A stretch of DNA of 64,000 nucleotides from Flavobacterium cucumis (GTDB lineage: Bacteria; Bacteroidota; Bacteroidia; Flavobacteriales; Flavobacteriaceae). Location: the NCBI RefSeq assembly GCF_900148835.1, contig NZ_FRYK01000003.1:62001-126000 (forward strand), given 5' to 3'. Position numbers and translations under genes: made by a program. The notes below the pieces were generated by a model, which saw nothing but the letters and a program-made list of their open reading frames with translations, was not told the DNA's origin and made no database searches. Shown here piece by piece: positions 53,629 to 63,698 of the stretch (the first letter of the stretch is position 1; each line of letters begins with the position of its first letter).

Positions 53629-54282
53629 TTATGCTTTTTTACTTATGACTGTTTTGTTACCAATAGCCTTGTCTCCTAATTTTACATTGATTTCGGTTCC
53701 AATAGGTAAATAAATATCAACTCTAGATCCGAATTTGATAAAACCAGCATCTTTTCCTTGAACAACACGCATCCCTTCTTGCGCATAATTTACAATTCGT
53801 CTTGCTAAAGCACCCGCAATTTGGCGATAAAGGATTTCCCCATATACTCTATTGTTGATGACAACAGTTGTTCTTTCATTTTCTTCACTAGCTTTTGGGT
53901 GCCAAGCTACTAAATATTTACCAGGATGATATTTGCTATACTTTACAATACCATTCACACAATAACGCGTAACATGAACATTAATAGGCGACATAAAAAT
54001 GGAAACCATCAAGCGTTTGTCTTTAAAATATTCAGGTTCATAAACTTCTTCAATGACTACTACTTTACCGTCAACAGGTGCAAGTATGTGGTTGTCACTA
54101 TTATCGGCAATTCTCTTTGGATTTCTAAAAAATTGCAATACCAAAACTAAGATGGCTAATGCCAAAATATATAACACAGATTTTAGCCATTCTATGGTAA
54201 GGAATGCGTCCGCCATAAAAATAATACCTACCACTACCAGTAGTGTAATGAAAATGATTTTTGAACCTTCTTTATGAAACAT
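53629..54282 (-). CDS. psd: Phosphatidylserine decarboxylase (short PSD-A type)
   Basis: The 217-residue proenzyme has two N-terminal membrane segments (about 8-28 and 30-45) and the self-cleavage motif FIKFGSRVDIYLP. There Gly-Ser cleavage creates the pyruvoyl cofactor. Histidines in DNHILAPVDGKV and MSPINVHVTRYCVNG complete the site. It makes phosphatidylethanolamine. It overlaps the 3' end of cdsA by 11 bases. Confidence 0.94.
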   Translation of the reverse strand: MFHKEGSKIIFITLLVVVGIIFMADAFLTIEWLKSVLYILALAILVLVLQFFRNPKRIADNSDNHILAPVDGKVVVIEEVYEPEYFKDKRLMVSIFMSPINVHVTRYCVNGIVKYSKYHPGKYLVAWHPKASEENERTTVVINNRVYGEILYRQIAGALARRIVNYAQEGMRVVQGKDAGFIKFGSRVDIYLPIGTEINVKLGDKAIGNKTVISKKA

Positions 54283-55078
54283 AATATAAAATTAAATAAA
54301 ACAAATTTATGAAAGGAATAACAAATATGATACTATCTAAACGGTCTAAAATTCCGCCATGACCAGGCATAATTTTTCCACTGTCTTTAATTCCAGCGAC
54401 ACGTTTAAATTTGGATTGAATTAAATCTCCAAGTGTACTAAAAACACTAACGATAATTGCAATTACTATCCAAATGTACAAAATGTTTGATTCGATGTAA
54501 AATTTTGACAACAAAACACTTGAAATAACGGTGAACAGCATACCTCCTAAAAATCCTTCGATTGTTTTTTTGGGCGAAACACTAGGAAATAATTTGTTTT
54601 TGCCAAAAGTTTTGCCAACCAAATAAGCAAATGTATCGTTGGCCCAAATGAGAATTAAAATAGAAATTAGGATTTTTGGGTTGTAACCGCTTTTTCCTAT
54701 TGCAATATAGTTGATGGTTATAAAAGGAATAATGATGTACCCTATTAACAAAAGATAACGAGTTGCCGTTTTGAAATTTGTTTTTTTTGAATTGAATAAA
54801 TACAATAATAGTTTTATTGAAATCACTATTGATAACGCAACAATAATGGTCTTAAGTAAGATATCTTGATGGGCATTCCATAAAAAATAATAGGAAATTG
54901 CTGCGAGTGGTATGCAAAAAAATATGTTTAAGGAGGTCATTTTACAAAACTCATACACTCCAATTATCATAAAAACACTAAAAAGAATGGCTAAACTTTC
55001 TTGAGAGTGGTCGATGCAGCCTAGTAGTAAAATAATATATACGGCTCCTGATAATGCTCTTTTAAGCGTTTCGTTCAT
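54272..55078 (-). CDS. cdsA: Phosphatidate cytidylyltransferase
   Basis: The 268-residue multi-helix membrane enzyme makes CDP-diacylglycerol from CTP and phosphatidate. The C-terminal signature FKRVAGIKDSGKIMPGHGGI followed by LDRLDS is complete. The start at 55078 (MNETLKRALSGAVYIILLLG) is chosen. An in-frame codon at 55123 lies inside the upstream LUD gene and lacks family similarity. It begins 2 bases after that gene and overlaps psd. Confidence 0.95.
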   Translation of the reverse strand: MNETLKRALSGAVYIILLLGCIDHSQESLAILFSVFMIIGVYEFCKMTSLNIFFCIPLAAISYYFLWNAHQDILLKTIIVALSIVISIKLLLYLFNSKKTNFKTATRYLLLIGYIIIPFITINYIAIGKSGYNPKILISILILIWANDTFAYLVGKTFGKNKLFPSVSPKKTIEGFLGGMLFTVISSVLLSKFYIESNILYIWIVIAIIVSVFSTLGDLIQSKFKRVAGIKDSGKIMPGHGGILDRLDSIIFVIPFINLFYLILYYVS

Positions 55079-55080
55079 TA

Positions 55081-55689
55081 TTATAAATCTTCTAAAAGAA
55101 GTAAGTAAAGATTCTTGTGACAACTACCATAATGAAGAAAATCTTGTTCTTTTACTTCTTCAAAATATTTAATTGTGGTAATGTTAGTAGGGTATGATTT
55201 TTCGTGAGAATTTTTAATACGCCTTAACCCATCTCCTTTGCTAGAAACAAATTGACTTGTAGTAGCAAATACAATCATGTTCGTTGGAAGTTCGTTTGGC
55301 TTGTAGTGTTTCAATTGGTTGGAGGAAAAAAGAATAGAGCCTTCATCCGCTATCAAATTTTCACATGCGGTTAGAAAAAAAGTAGCTTTGTAATTTTCGC
55401 TTGGAGCCAGTTTATTTTCTTCTAGAAGTTTGAAAAGTCTGGAATCAAAACACAAGGCCTCTTTTTCAAACCAATCGTTTTCAGCTAAAATATTTTCAAA
55501 ATTTTCTGATATTTCATCTAAATTTTCGCAATAAATAAACTTACCTCCATTTTTTTTGAAATGTAAAGTAAATTGTTCTTCGATAGGAAGTGAAATATCA
55601 GGTGTGTAAGGACTTCTGACTTCGCTTTTTTTAACGTCATCGACCTCTTCTCCTAATGTTCCAAAAATTTTTCTAAAAAGACTATTCAT
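55081..55689 (-). CDS. LUD-domain protein (LutC-like)
   Basis: The 202-residue protein contains an LUD (lactate utilization) domain. Recognisable parts are ETHFLTACENLIADEGSI-like (FFLTACENLIADEGSILFSS), HYKPNELPTNMIVFATTSQFV and the C-terminal GSCHKNLYLLLLEDL. LutC partners the iron-sulfur protein LutB in L-lactate oxidation, but no lutA/lutB genes are here. It is coupled to cdsA, so a different role is likely. Confidence 0.8.
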   Translation of the reverse strand: MNSLFRKIFGTLGEEVDDVKKSEVRSPYTPDISLPIEEQFTLHFKKNGGKFIYCENLDEISENFENILAENDWFEKEALCFDSRLFKLLEENKLAPSENYKATFFLTACENLIADEGSILFSSNQLKHYKPNELPTNMIVFATTSQFVSSKGDGLRRIKNSHEKSYPTNITTIKYFEEVKEQDFLHYGSCHKNLYLLLLEDL

Positions 55690-55734
55690 CTAATTTAAGT
55701 AGGTAATTTAGATAGTAAAAATCAAAGATAAAAA

Positions 55735-55771
55735 AAAACTCAGTTATATGGTCAAATAACTGAGTTTTTTA
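55735..55771 (-). terminator. Terminator after ftsH
   Basis: AAACTCAGTTAT and ATAACTGAGTTT form a 12-bp perfect stem with a 7-base loop. On the minus strand it is followed by a run of T, between ftsH and the LUD-cdsA-psd run, so those may be separately transcribed. Confidence 0.75.
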
Positions 55772-55796
55772 TTAAGATGTACTTGTTGATAAGTAC

Positions 55797-57716
55797 TTAT
55801 TCTGCTACTATAACTTCCTCTTGCTTGTCAAAAGGTCTTAATCCAAAAATAGTTTCTAAATCATCCTTGAAGATTACCTCTTTTTCTATCAAGATATCGG
55901 CTAATTGTGTTAATTTTTCTTTATTGGTTTCCAATATGTGAATTGCTCTTTGGTATTGTTCTTCGATTAGTTTTGAAATTTCAGAATCAATAACTTTAGC
56001 CGTTTCCTCAGAATAAGGTTTTGAAAAATTATAATCAGATTGTCCAGTCGAATCATAGTAAGTAATGTTTCCAAGCTTGTCATTCAAACCATAAATGGTT
56101 ACCATGGCTCTTGCTTGACGAGTTACCTTCTCTAAATCGCTTAAAGCTCCTGTTGAAATTTCGTTAAAAATTACTTTTTCAGCAGCTCTTCCTCCCATAG
56201 TTGCACACATTTCATCTAGCATTTGATCGGGTCTTACAATTAGTCTTTCTTCAGGAAGGTACCATGCCGCACCTAAACTCTGTCCACGAGGAACAATGGT
56301 TACTTTTACAAGTGGGGCAGCGTGTTCTAACATCCAACTAACTGTAGCGTGACCAGCTTCATGAATGGCAATAGCACGCTTTTCAGCAGGGGTTACAATT
56401 TTATTTTTCTTTTCTAATCCCCCTACAATTCGATCTACAGCGTCTAAGAAATCTTGTTTGTCAACAGCTTTTTTGTCTTTACGAGCTGCGATTAAAGCTG
56501 CCTCGTTACAAACGTTTGCGATATCTGCACCCGAGAATCCAGGAGTTTGTTTTGCTAAAAATTCAGTATCTAATTCTTCTGACTTTTTCAAAGGTTTTAA
56601 ATGTACTTCGAAAATTTCCTTACGTTCTCTAATGTCTGGTAAATCAACATAGATTTGTCTGTCAAAACGACCTGCACGCAATAATGCTTTATCTAATACA
56701 TCCGCACGATTGGTTGCTGCCAAAACAATAACGTTTGAGTTCGTTCCAAAACCATCCATTTCCGTTAATAACTGATTTAAGGTGTTTTCTCTTTCGTCAT
56801 TTGCGCCTGTCATGTTGTTTTTTCCACGAGCTCTACCAACGGCATCAATCTCATCAATAAATATTATAGATGGGGATTTCTCCTTAGCTTGTTTGAATAA
56901 ATCGCGTACACGTGATGCTCCAACTCCTACAAACATTTCTACAAAATCAGAACCTGATAAAGAGAAAAATGGAACTTTGGCTTCACCAGCAACTGCTTTT
57001 GCTAATAATGTTTTACCTGTTCCAGGAGGTCCTACTAATAACGCCCCTTTAGGAATTTTACCTCCAATTGAAGTATATTTTTCAGGATTTTTAAGGAATT
57101 CAACAATTTCTTGTATTTCTTCTTTAGCACCCTCTAATCCTGCAACGTTTTCAAAAGTAACACGCGTATCGTTTTTTTCATCAAATAATTTCGCTTTTGA
57201 TTTTCCGATACTAAAGATTTGACCTCCGCCACCACCAGAACCACCAGACATTCTTCTCATCATGAAAATCCAAAGCACAACTAATAATAAGATAGGGATA
57301 ATGCCAATTATCAAATCTCCTAAAAAGCTTTCAGGTTCTTTCTCATAGAAATTTATTTTCTTTTCTGCATCTGCTTTCGCCAAACTCTCTTGGAAAGTTC
57401 GTAGATCTCCAATTTCAAAATGATAGTGAGGTCCTTTAGTATTTAATTTACCTGTGATATCATTTTTTACTTTATCGTGTACTTTGTTTTTTAAAGCTTC
57501 TTTTTTAAGAAATACAGTAGCTTTAGTATTGGTAAAAATAACTTTATCTACCTCTCCAGCATTCAAAAATTCATTGAATTTAGAAATACTTGTTTTTCCT
57601 GGATTGCTTAAATCTAATCCATTAGAGAAAAAATTGATACCAAAAAAAATTAATATAACTAGTCCAATACTCATCCATGGACTAAACTTAAAGTTAGAAT
57701 TGCTATTTTGTGCCAT
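55797..57716 (-). CDS. ftsH: ATP-dependent zinc metalloprotease FtsH
   Basis: The 639-residue membrane protease has two N-terminal helices (about 14-32 and 136-155) and a periplasmic domain between. The AAA motor has Walker A GPPGTGKT near 229, Walker [14 protein letters not shown] and the second-region arginines in [10 protein letters not shown]. The M41 protease site HEAGHATV lies near 451, and the third zinc ligand is Asp in the ALSDLEK region. It degrades membrane and unstable cytosolic proteins. It follows rsfS by 8 bases. Confidence 0.97.
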   Translation of the reverse strand: MAQNSNSNFKFSPWMSIGLVILIFFGINFFSNGLDLSNPGKTSISKFNEFLNAGEVDKVIFTNTKATVFLKKEALKNKVHDKVKNDITGKLNTKGPHYHFEIGDLRTFQESLAKADAEKKINFYEKEPESFLGDLIIGIIPILLLVVLWIFMMRRMSGGSGGGGGQIFSIGKSKAKLFDEKNDTRVTFENVAGLEGAKEEIQEIVEFLKNPEKYTSIGGKIPKGALLVGPPGTGKTLLAKAVAGEAKVPFFSLSGSDFVEMFVGVGASRVRDLFKQAKEKSPSIIFIDEIDAVGRARGKNNMTGANDERENTLNQLLTEMDGFGTNSNVIVLAATNRADVLDKALLRAGRFDRQIYVDLPDIRERKEIFEVHLKPLKKSEELDTEFLAKQTPGFSGADIANVCNEAALIAARKDKKAVDKQDFLDAVDRIVGGLEKKNKIVTPAEKRAIAIHEAGHATVSWMLEHAAPLVKVTIVPRGQSLGAAWYLPEERLIVRPDQMLDEMCATMGGRAAEKVIFNEISTGALSDLEKVTRQARAMVTIYGLNDKLGNITYYDSTGQSDYNFSKPYSEETAKVIDSEISKLIEEQYQRAIHILETNKEKLTQLADILIEKEVIFKDDLETIFGLRPFDKQEEVIVAE

Positions 57717-57724
57717 AATAAATT

Positions 57725-58096
57725 TTAATATTTGGTTTCGATGGTAGTGATTTTTGCATCACCCCATAAACTCTCAATGCGGTAGTATTCGCGGATGTGT
57801 TTTTGGAAAACATGAACTACGATGTTTACGTAGTCCATTAAAACCCATTCCCCATTTTCGGCACCTTCAACATGCCAAGGTTTGTCTTTTAGTTCTTTGG
57901 AAACTATTTTTTGAATTGATCCTACTATTGCATTTACTTGTGTGTTTGAATTTCCATTACAAATTACAAAGTAATCACAAACCGTATTGTCAATTTCTCT
58001 CAAATCAAGAATATCAATATTTTCTCCTTTTACTTCTTCAATTCCTTTGATGATATTAGCTAATAAATCATCATTATTAATCTGCTTCTTCGCCAT
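57725..58096 (-). CDS. rsfS: Ribosomal silencing factor RsfS
   Basis: The 123-residue protein is of the Iojap/RsfS family (VKGENIDILDLREIDNTVCDYFVICNGNSNTQVNAIV, DKPWHVEGAENGEWVLMDYVNIVVHVF). It binds ribosomal protein uL14 and blocks subunit joining under starvation. It is the first gene of the rsfS-ftsH unit with a recognisable -7 box upstream. Confidence 0.95.
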   Translation of the reverse strand: MAKKQINNDDLLANIIKGIEEVKGENIDILDLREIDNTVCDYFVICNGNSNTQVNAIVGSIQKIVSKELKDKPWHVEGAENGEWVLMDYVNIVVHVFQKHIREYYRIESLWGDAKITTIETKY

Positions 58097-58116
58097 TTAT
58101 TATTTTTCTATTTATG

Positions 58117-58124
58117 CAAAGGTA
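58117..58124 (-). promoter_or_regulatory. -7 element of rsfS-ftsH operon
   Basis: The minus strand reads TACCTTTG (TAnnTTTG), 20 bases before the rsfS start, in the spacer divergent from birA. Confidence 0.5.
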
Positions 58125-58181
58125 TCATTTTTTGTCATTATTTTTGAACCTTAACATAAGATTAAATTTTGTCACTGTATT

Positions 58182-58913
58182 ATGAGAATTATCAAACTCG
58201 ATGCCATAGATTCTACGAACCGTTTTTTAAAGGGACTTGCTCTAGAAAAAAAATGCGACAATTTTACGGTTGTGAGTACTGAATCGCAATATGAAGGGAA
58301 AGGTCAACGGGGGTCAGGTTGGAGTTCGGATGCGGGTAAAAACCTAACATTTAGTGTTTTATACCAACAAAAAGGAAAACTATTATCGAGTCTTTTTACG
58401 TTGAATATCATAGTTGCTATAAGTGTTGTTGAGGCTTTAAAAAGCGTTAGTAATTTAAATTTTGTAATCAAATGGCCTAACGACATTTTGGCAGAAAATA
58501 AAAAAATTGGCGGCATTTTAATAGAAAATAGTTTTAAAAACGCAAATGAAGTACAATCGATAATTGGGATTGGGTTAAATATAAACCAATCTCATTTTGA
58601 AAATCTACCTCAAGCATCATCTTTATACTTATTAGAAAACACCATTTTTAATAGGGATTCGCTGTTACAAGCAATAGTGCAGCGACTGGAATTCAATTTA
58701 AAACAAATATCTGTATTGGGAGCAACTCATTTTTGGGATGTTTACCATCAAATCTTGTTTAAGAGAAATGTTGTTTCTGCATTTGAATCGGTCACAGGAA
58801 GTCGTTTTGTAGGTAAAATTCAGGAAGTTACTCAAGATGGGAAATTAGCGGTACTTCTTGAAGATGACTCGATTTGCTTTTTTGATGTTAAAGAGGTAAA
58901 AATGTTATACTGA
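58182..58913 (+). CDS. birA: Biotin-[acetyl-CoA-carboxylase] ligase
   Basis: The 243-residue class I biotin protein ligase lacks a DNA-binding domain. The adenylate loop region is EGKGQRGSGWSSD (about 38-50), and KWPNDILAENKKIGGILIE and IGIGLNINQ are the other family blocks. It attaches biotin to carboxylases. The C-terminal beta-barrel (about 195-243) is present. It is divergent from rsfS. Confidence 0.94.
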   Translation: MRIIKLDAIDSTNRFLKGLALEKKCDNFTVVSTESQYEGKGQRGSGWSSDAGKNLTFSVLYQQKGKLLSSLFTLNIIVAISVVEALKSVSNLNFVIKWPNDILAENKKIGGILIENSFKNANEVQSIIGIGLNINQSHFENLPQASSLYLLENTIFNRDSLLQAIVQRLEFNLKQISVLGATHFWDVYHQILFKRNVVSAFESVTGSRFVGKIQEVTQDGKLAVLLEDDSICFFDVKEVKMLY

Positions 58914-58976
58914 TTCAAATCATTCTAAAATAATCAAACCTTTGTTAAACTTAGCGGAAAAGTTTTTGTTTTTGAG

Positions 58977-58984
58977 TACATTTG
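58977..58984 (+). promoter_or_regulatory. -7 element upstream of the cytochrome c assembly gene
   Basis: TACATTTG (TAnnTTTG) lies 34 bases before the start codon. T-rich sequence and several TTG words precede it, so the -33 element is ambiguous. Confidence 0.5.
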
Positions 58985-59018
58985 TGGCAATTTATAAAAA
59001 CGTATTCCTATATATCTC

Positions 59019-62000
59019 ATGGAGAAAAAAATATTATCCCTGTTATCTTCCACTCGCTTAATGGCCGTTTTATTTATTCTTTTTGCCGTTGCTATGGCTG
59101 CTGGAACTTTTATTGAAGACGCTTATAATACTGATACAGCAAGAGTTGTGGTTTATAATGCCGTTTGGTTTGAAGTTATTATGGTGTTTTTCATCATCAA
59201 CTTCCTAGGTAACATCAAACGTTATCAATTGCATAAAAAAGAAAATTGGGCAACCCTAATTTTACACCTATCCTTTATTTTGATTATTGTTGGAGCTTTT
59301 GTAACACGTTATATTAGTTATGAAGGAATGATGCCTATTAGAGAGGGCGAATCAGCTAATATGATTTATTCCGATAAACCTTATTTAACGGTTTTGGTTG
59401 ATGGGGATCACGAAGGACAGATGCGTCGCAAAACCTTTGAAAAAGGGTTGTATTTAGCGCCAGAAATCAAAGAAGATGCTTTTTTAAATACGTTTGCTAG
59501 TAATGATTTTTCGATGGGAGGTGATTTTAGTGGCATTCCATTTGAAGTAGAACATCAAGAATTCATTATGAATGCTACCGAAACCGTTGTTCCATCAGAA
59601 ACCGGACAACTGCTGTTGAAAATGGTTGAGTCGAGTGGAGGAACGCGTCACGAACATTATATAAAAGAAGGGGAAGTACAAAATTTACATAACGTTCTTT
59701 TTGCCTTTAACAAGTATACTGAAGGGGCTATCAATATTACTAAAATTAGTGAAGCGTACACCATTCAAACTCCTTTTGAAGGAGATTTTATGCGAATGGC
59801 GGATCAATTGAAAGGAAAAGTGGTAAAAGATTCTATTCAACCCTTAATGCTTCGATCTTTATATAATATTGGTGGTGCTCAGTTTGTATTTCCAGAGCCA
59901 GCAATTAAAGGAGAATTGACTTTTAAATCGAATAATGATTTCAAAGACAAACAAACCGACGATGCGTTGAAAGTAAAAATCAAAACACAAGGAAAAGAAG
60001 AAATTGTGACATTGGTTGGTTCCAGAGGAAAACAAGGCATTCCGCAAAGCGTCAAAATTGGTGATTTAGAATTTACTCTTTTCTTTGGAAGTAAAATTTA
60101 CAACACTCCTTTTTCTGTTAAACTAGACGATTTCATCGCTGATAAATACCCAGGAACTGAAAATAGTTATTCGGCCTACAAGAGTAAGGTTGAAATTACA
60201 GATAAAGCATCTGGAAAAACATTTAAAGACAGTATTTTCATGAATCATATTTTAGATTATGGAGGTTACCGATTCTTTCAAGCCGGATTTGATCCTGACG
60301 AAAAAGGAACTAATCTTTCTGTAAGTCACGATTTCTGGGGAACTTGGATTACTTACATTGGATATTTCTTATTGTACTTTGGTCTGATGGCCATATTATT
60401 TACAAAAAGTAGTCGTTTTGCAAGTTTGAAAGAAAAAGTGATGAAAGTTAAAGCTAAGAAAGCTCGTTTATTAAGTCTATTTTTGATTTTATTCTCCACT
60501 TTAACTTTTGCGCAACAACATAATCACCAACCCAGCAAAGAAGAAATTCTGAAGTTATTGAAAAAATATGAAATTACCTCAGAACACGCAAGTGAATTTG
60601 GTAAAGTGGTGATACAGGATAACGGGCGAATGAAGCCTATCAATACGTTTTCATCAGAATTACTTCGTAAAGTATCCAAAAGCGATACGTATGAAGGTAT
60701 GAATTCGGATCAAGCGTTTTTATCGATGACGCAGTATCCTCAGTATTGGTATTCTTTGCCAATCATCTATTTAAAAAGAGGAAATGATAGTATTCGTAAG
60801 TTAATTGGTGTTGAAAAAGAAGCGAAATACGCACCTTTGATTGCCTTTTTTGATGAAACAGGAAATTACAAATTGGCTCAATTTTTAGAATCGGCTTATA
60901 AAGAACCTGTTCCAAACCAATTCCAAAAAGATTTTATTGAAGCAGATAAGAAAGTTAATCTTTTGTATTCGGCTTTGAGTGGACAAATTTTGAAAGTATT
61001 TCCAATTCCCGGTGATAAATCTAACAAATGGGTTTCGTTTTTAGAAGCAAATGAACCAACAGGTACGGCTCTAGATTCGATTAAAAATGTAATGCCCTTC
61101 TACTTAAATGCTTTAGAAAAAGCATCCGAAAGTAAAAATTATGAATTACCCAACAGTCTTTTGAAAGGACTAACAGAATACCAAAAGAAATATGGAAAAG
61201 CTGTAATGCTTTCGGAAAGTAAAATCAGTTCTGAAATAGCATACAATAAATATGATGTCTTCAAAAGATTGTATTATTTGTACATGTTGGCTGGAGTTTT
61301 AATGCTGGCTTTCTGTATCGTACAAATTTTTAAAGATTCAAAAGCAATCCGAATGATTATCAACGGGTTTCATGGATTAATTGGTTTGTTTTTCATCTTG
61401 CATTTAGTAGGATTAATTGTAAGATGGTACATTTCAGGTCATGCACCATGGAGTGATGCTTATGAAAGTATGATTTATGTGGCTTGGGCAACAATGTTCT
61501 TTGGATTGGCTTTCGGAAAGGATTCGAAACTTACTGTAGCTTCAACAGCATTTGTAACTGCAATGATTTTGATGATTGCGCATTGGAATTGGATGGATCC
61601 ATCTATCGGGAACTTACAACCCGTTTTAAATTCGTATTGGTTAATGATTCACGTTGCAGTCATTGTAGCGAGCTACGGACCATTTACTTTAGCGATGGTT
61701 TTAGGTCTAGTGGCTTTATTCTTGATGATTTTTACCAATGAAAAGAACAAAGAGCGAATGAAATTAAGCATCGACGAAATCACTTATATAAACGAAATGG
61801 CGTTAACCGTTGGTTTGGTCATGTTAACCATCGGAAACTTCCTAGGAGGGCAATGGGCTAACGAAAGTTGGGGACGTTATTGGGGTTGGGACCCAAAAGA
61901 AACTTGGGCTTTAATCAGTATTATGGTATATGCATTTGTAATTCACGCACGTTTTGTACCCGCATTAAGAGGTAGGTGGATTTATAATGTTATGAGTGTT

Positions 62001-62177
62001 TTTGCTTTCGCCTCGATTGTAATGACGTATTTTGGTGTGAATTTTCATTTGAGCGGTTTACACAGTTATGCTTCAGGTGAAAAACAAAGTGTTACGTATT
62101 ATATTTATATCGCTATTGTGGTTGCTATTATTTCAGCATTGGCTTATTTTCCCTATAAGAAGTATTACAAGAAATAA
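59019..62177 (+). CDS. ccsBA: Fused cytochrome c biogenesis protein (ResB/Ccs1 + CcsA)
   Basis: The 1052-residue fusion of System II heme handling has an N-terminal ResB-like part (about 1-475) with membrane helices near 12-32, 48-66 and 75-97 and a large periplasmic region. A central segment then begins with a signal-peptide-like helix (LFLILFSTLTFAQQ near 490). A CcsA part (about 745-1052) carries the heme-binding WWD motif WGRYWGWDPKETWAL near 950 and conserved histidines. It delivers heme to apocytochromes c. Fusion is known in Bacteroidota. Confidence 0.95.
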   Translation: MEKKILSLLSSTRLMAVLFILFAVAMAAGTFIEDAYNTDTARVVVYNAVWFEVIMVFFIINFLGNIKRYQLHKKENWATLILHLSFILIIVGAFVTRYISYEGMMPIREGESANMIYSDKPYLTVLVDGDHEGQMRRKTFEKGLYLAPEIKEDAFLNTFASNDFSMGGDFSGIPFEVEHQEFIMNATETVVPSETGQLLLKMVESSGGTRHEHYIKEGEVQNLHNVLFAFNKYTEGAINITKISEAYTIQTPFEGDFMRMADQLKGKVVKDSIQPLMLRSLYNIGGAQFVFPEPAIKGELTFKSNNDFKDKQTDDALKVKIKTQGKEEIVTLVGSRGKQGIPQSVKIGDLEFTLFFGSKIYNTPFSVKLDDFIADKYPGTENSYSAYKSKVEITDKASGKTFKDSIFMNHILDYGGYRFFQAGFDPDEKGTNLSVSHDFWGTWITYIGYFLLYFGLMAILFTKSSRFASLKEKVMKVKAKKARLLSLFLILFSTLTFAQQHNHQPSKEEILKLLKKYEITSEHASEFGKVVIQDNGRMKPINTFSSELLRKVSKSDTYEGMNSDQAFLSMTQYPQYWYSLPIIYLKRGNDSIRKLIGVEKEAKYAPLIAFFDETGNYKLAQFLESAYKEPVPNQFQKDFIEADKKVNLLYSALSGQILKVFPIPGDKSNKWVSFLEANEPTGTALDSIKNVMPFYLNALEKASESKNYELPNSLLKGLTEYQKKYGKAVMLSESKISSEIAYNKYDVFKRLYYLYMLAGVLMLAFCIVQIFKDSKAIRMIINGFHGLIGLFFILHLVGLIVRWYISGHAPWSDAYESMIYVAWATMFFGLAFGKDSKLTVASTAFVTAMILMIAHWNWMDPSIGNLQPVLNSYWLMIHVAVIVASYGPFTLAMVLGLVALFLMIFTNEKNKERMKLSIDEITYINEMALTVGLVMLTIGNFLGGQWANESWGRYWGWDPKETWALISIMVYAFVIHARFVPALRGRWIYNVMSVFAFASIVMTYFGVNFHLSGLHSYASGEKQSVTYYIYIAIVVAIISALAYFPYKKYYKK

Positions 62178-62200
62178 GATACTATGATACTATAATGAAG

Positions 62201-62237
62201 AAAAGAGGCTGTTCATAATTTGAACAGCCTCTTTTTT
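62201..62237. terminator. Bidirectional terminator
   Basis: A perfect 15-bp stem, AAAAGAGGCTGTTCA and TGAACAGCCTCTTTT, with a 5-base loop lies between the convergent ccsBA and antiporter genes. Confidence 0.9.
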
Positions 62238-63693
62238 ATTTAAGAATCGTTTTGATTTTCTCTATTTCATTTTCATTGGATGAAATTACGTTTAGCAAGT
62301 CTTTGGCCTTAATTTCAGTGGCACCACTTGGAGTCAAATATTTGTTATCTCTTTTAATCATGGTGATTACAGAAGTTTTAGGAAATGCTAAATCGACAAT
62401 CTTTTTACCAATAATGGAACTGTTTGGTGAAATTTCAATTTGTTCGAAAACGTTTTTCGGAATTTCTAGGATTAAAGCTTCGTTTGGACGAATTGGTTTT
62501 ATGTTTTCAGGCATAGATACTTTCAACCATTTAGCTACAACCGATAAAGTAGTTCCTTGAAATAAAATCGAACTTAACGAAATGAAAAATACGATGTTAA
62601 AAATCATATCGGCTTTGTCAATTCCTGCAATTAGAGGATAAGTAGCAAATACAATTGGAACCGCACCTCTTAGACCTACCCAAGAAATATATAACTTTTG
62701 TTTCAATCGCATTTTAAAAGGAATGGTACTTATGAAAACACTTAATGGTCGTGCGACAAGAATTAAGAATAATGAAATTAATAATCCTATTCCAAAAACA
62801 TCATACACATGAGAAGGATAAACTAGTAATCCGAGTGTCAAGAATAATACAATTTGCATTAACCAAGCCAAACCATCAAACATTTTTAAAATAGCTTTTT
62901 TGTGAATTAAATCTTGATTACCTAAGTAAACCGCACAAAAATAAATGGCCAAGAACCCATTTCCTCCAATAGCATCAGTTGCTGAGAACGTTAAAAACAT
63001 TAAGGCTATAACTAAAATAGGGTATAGTCCTTCGAAGTCTAAACTGATTTTGTTAATGATGAGTTTGCTTAATTTTCCAAATAAAAATCCGGCAATGGCT
63101 CCGATACTCATTTGTTTTAAAAATAGTGGAATCAAATCATACACTTCTTTATCCTGATTGACTACTAAACTCAAAAAGGCTATGGTTAAAACATATGCCA
63201 TTGGGTCGTTACTTCCGCTTTCTAATTCTAATGTAGGTCTCAAATTGTGCTTCAGTGCTAAACTTTTTGATCTTAAAATCGAAAATACGGCTGCTGCATC
63301 TGTTGAGGAGACAATAGAGCCTAATAATAAACTTTCGAAAATAGTAAAATCGGTAACTGCCCAAACAAAAGCTCCTAATGAAAAAGCAGTCAATAAAACC
63401 CCGACTGTGGAAAGCACCAAGCCCTCTTTTAGGATGGGTTTTACCGCTGTCCAGTTGGTGTCCAAACCACCCGAAAACAAGATAAAGTTAAGCGATACAA
63501 TCCCAATAAACTGTGCATATTCTGGATTATCAAAATGAATTCCTCCAATACCTTCCGAACCTGATAACATTCCGATTGCTAAGAATAAGACTAAGGTGGG
63601 AACCCCAAATTTATACGAAGTTTTACCAGCAAGAATACTTATCAATAAAAGAATCGAGCCTACAAACAAAAAATTTTCTATCGTTAAACTCAT
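62236..63693 (-). CDS. K+/H+ antiporter, CPA1 family with RCK_C domain
   Basis: The 485-residue transporter has 12-13 transmembrane helices (about 5-385) and a cytoplasmic RCK_C-type domain (about 405-480: SIIGKKIVDLAFPKTSVITMIKRD). Helix motifs LLGSIVSSTDAAAVFSILRS (helix V, acidic ion-binding Asp) and ELESGSNDPMAYVL match NhaP2/CvrA proteins. It exchanges K+ (or Na+) for protons. A universal stress gene lies just upstream in the same direction. Confidence 0.92.
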   Translation of the reverse strand: MSLTIENFLFVGSILLLISILAGKTSYKFGVPTLVLFLAIGMLSGSEGIGGIHFDNPEYAQFIGIVSLNFILFSGGLDTNWTAVKPILKEGLVLSTVGVLLTAFSLGAFVWAVTDFTIFESLLLGSIVSSTDAAAVFSILRSKSLALKHNLRPTLELESGSNDPMAYVLTIAFLSLVVNQDKEVYDLIPLFLKQMSIGAIAGFLFGKLSKLIINKISLDFEGLYPILVIALMFLTFSATDAIGGNGFLAIYFCAVYLGNQDLIHKKAILKMFDGLAWLMQIVLFLTLGLLVYPSHVYDVFGIGLLISLFLILVARPLSVFISTIPFKMRLKQKLYISWVGLRGAVPIVFATYPLIAGIDKADMIFNIVFFISLSSILFQGTTLSVVAKWLKVSMPENIKPIRPNEALILEIPKNVFEQIEISPNSSIIGKKIVDLAFPKTSVITMIKRDNKYLTPSGATEIKAKDLLNVISSNENEIEKIKTILK

Positions 63694-63698
63694 GTGTA

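Noticed and set aside
55081..55689. Lactate utilisation (LutABC) operon
   Set aside because: Only a LUD-domain protein is seen, coupled to cdsA. No LutA or LutB iron-sulfur partners are nearby.
56782..57222. 146-codon open frame antisense to ftsH
   Set aside because: It is complementary to the conserved AAA motor region and shows no protein-like features of its own.
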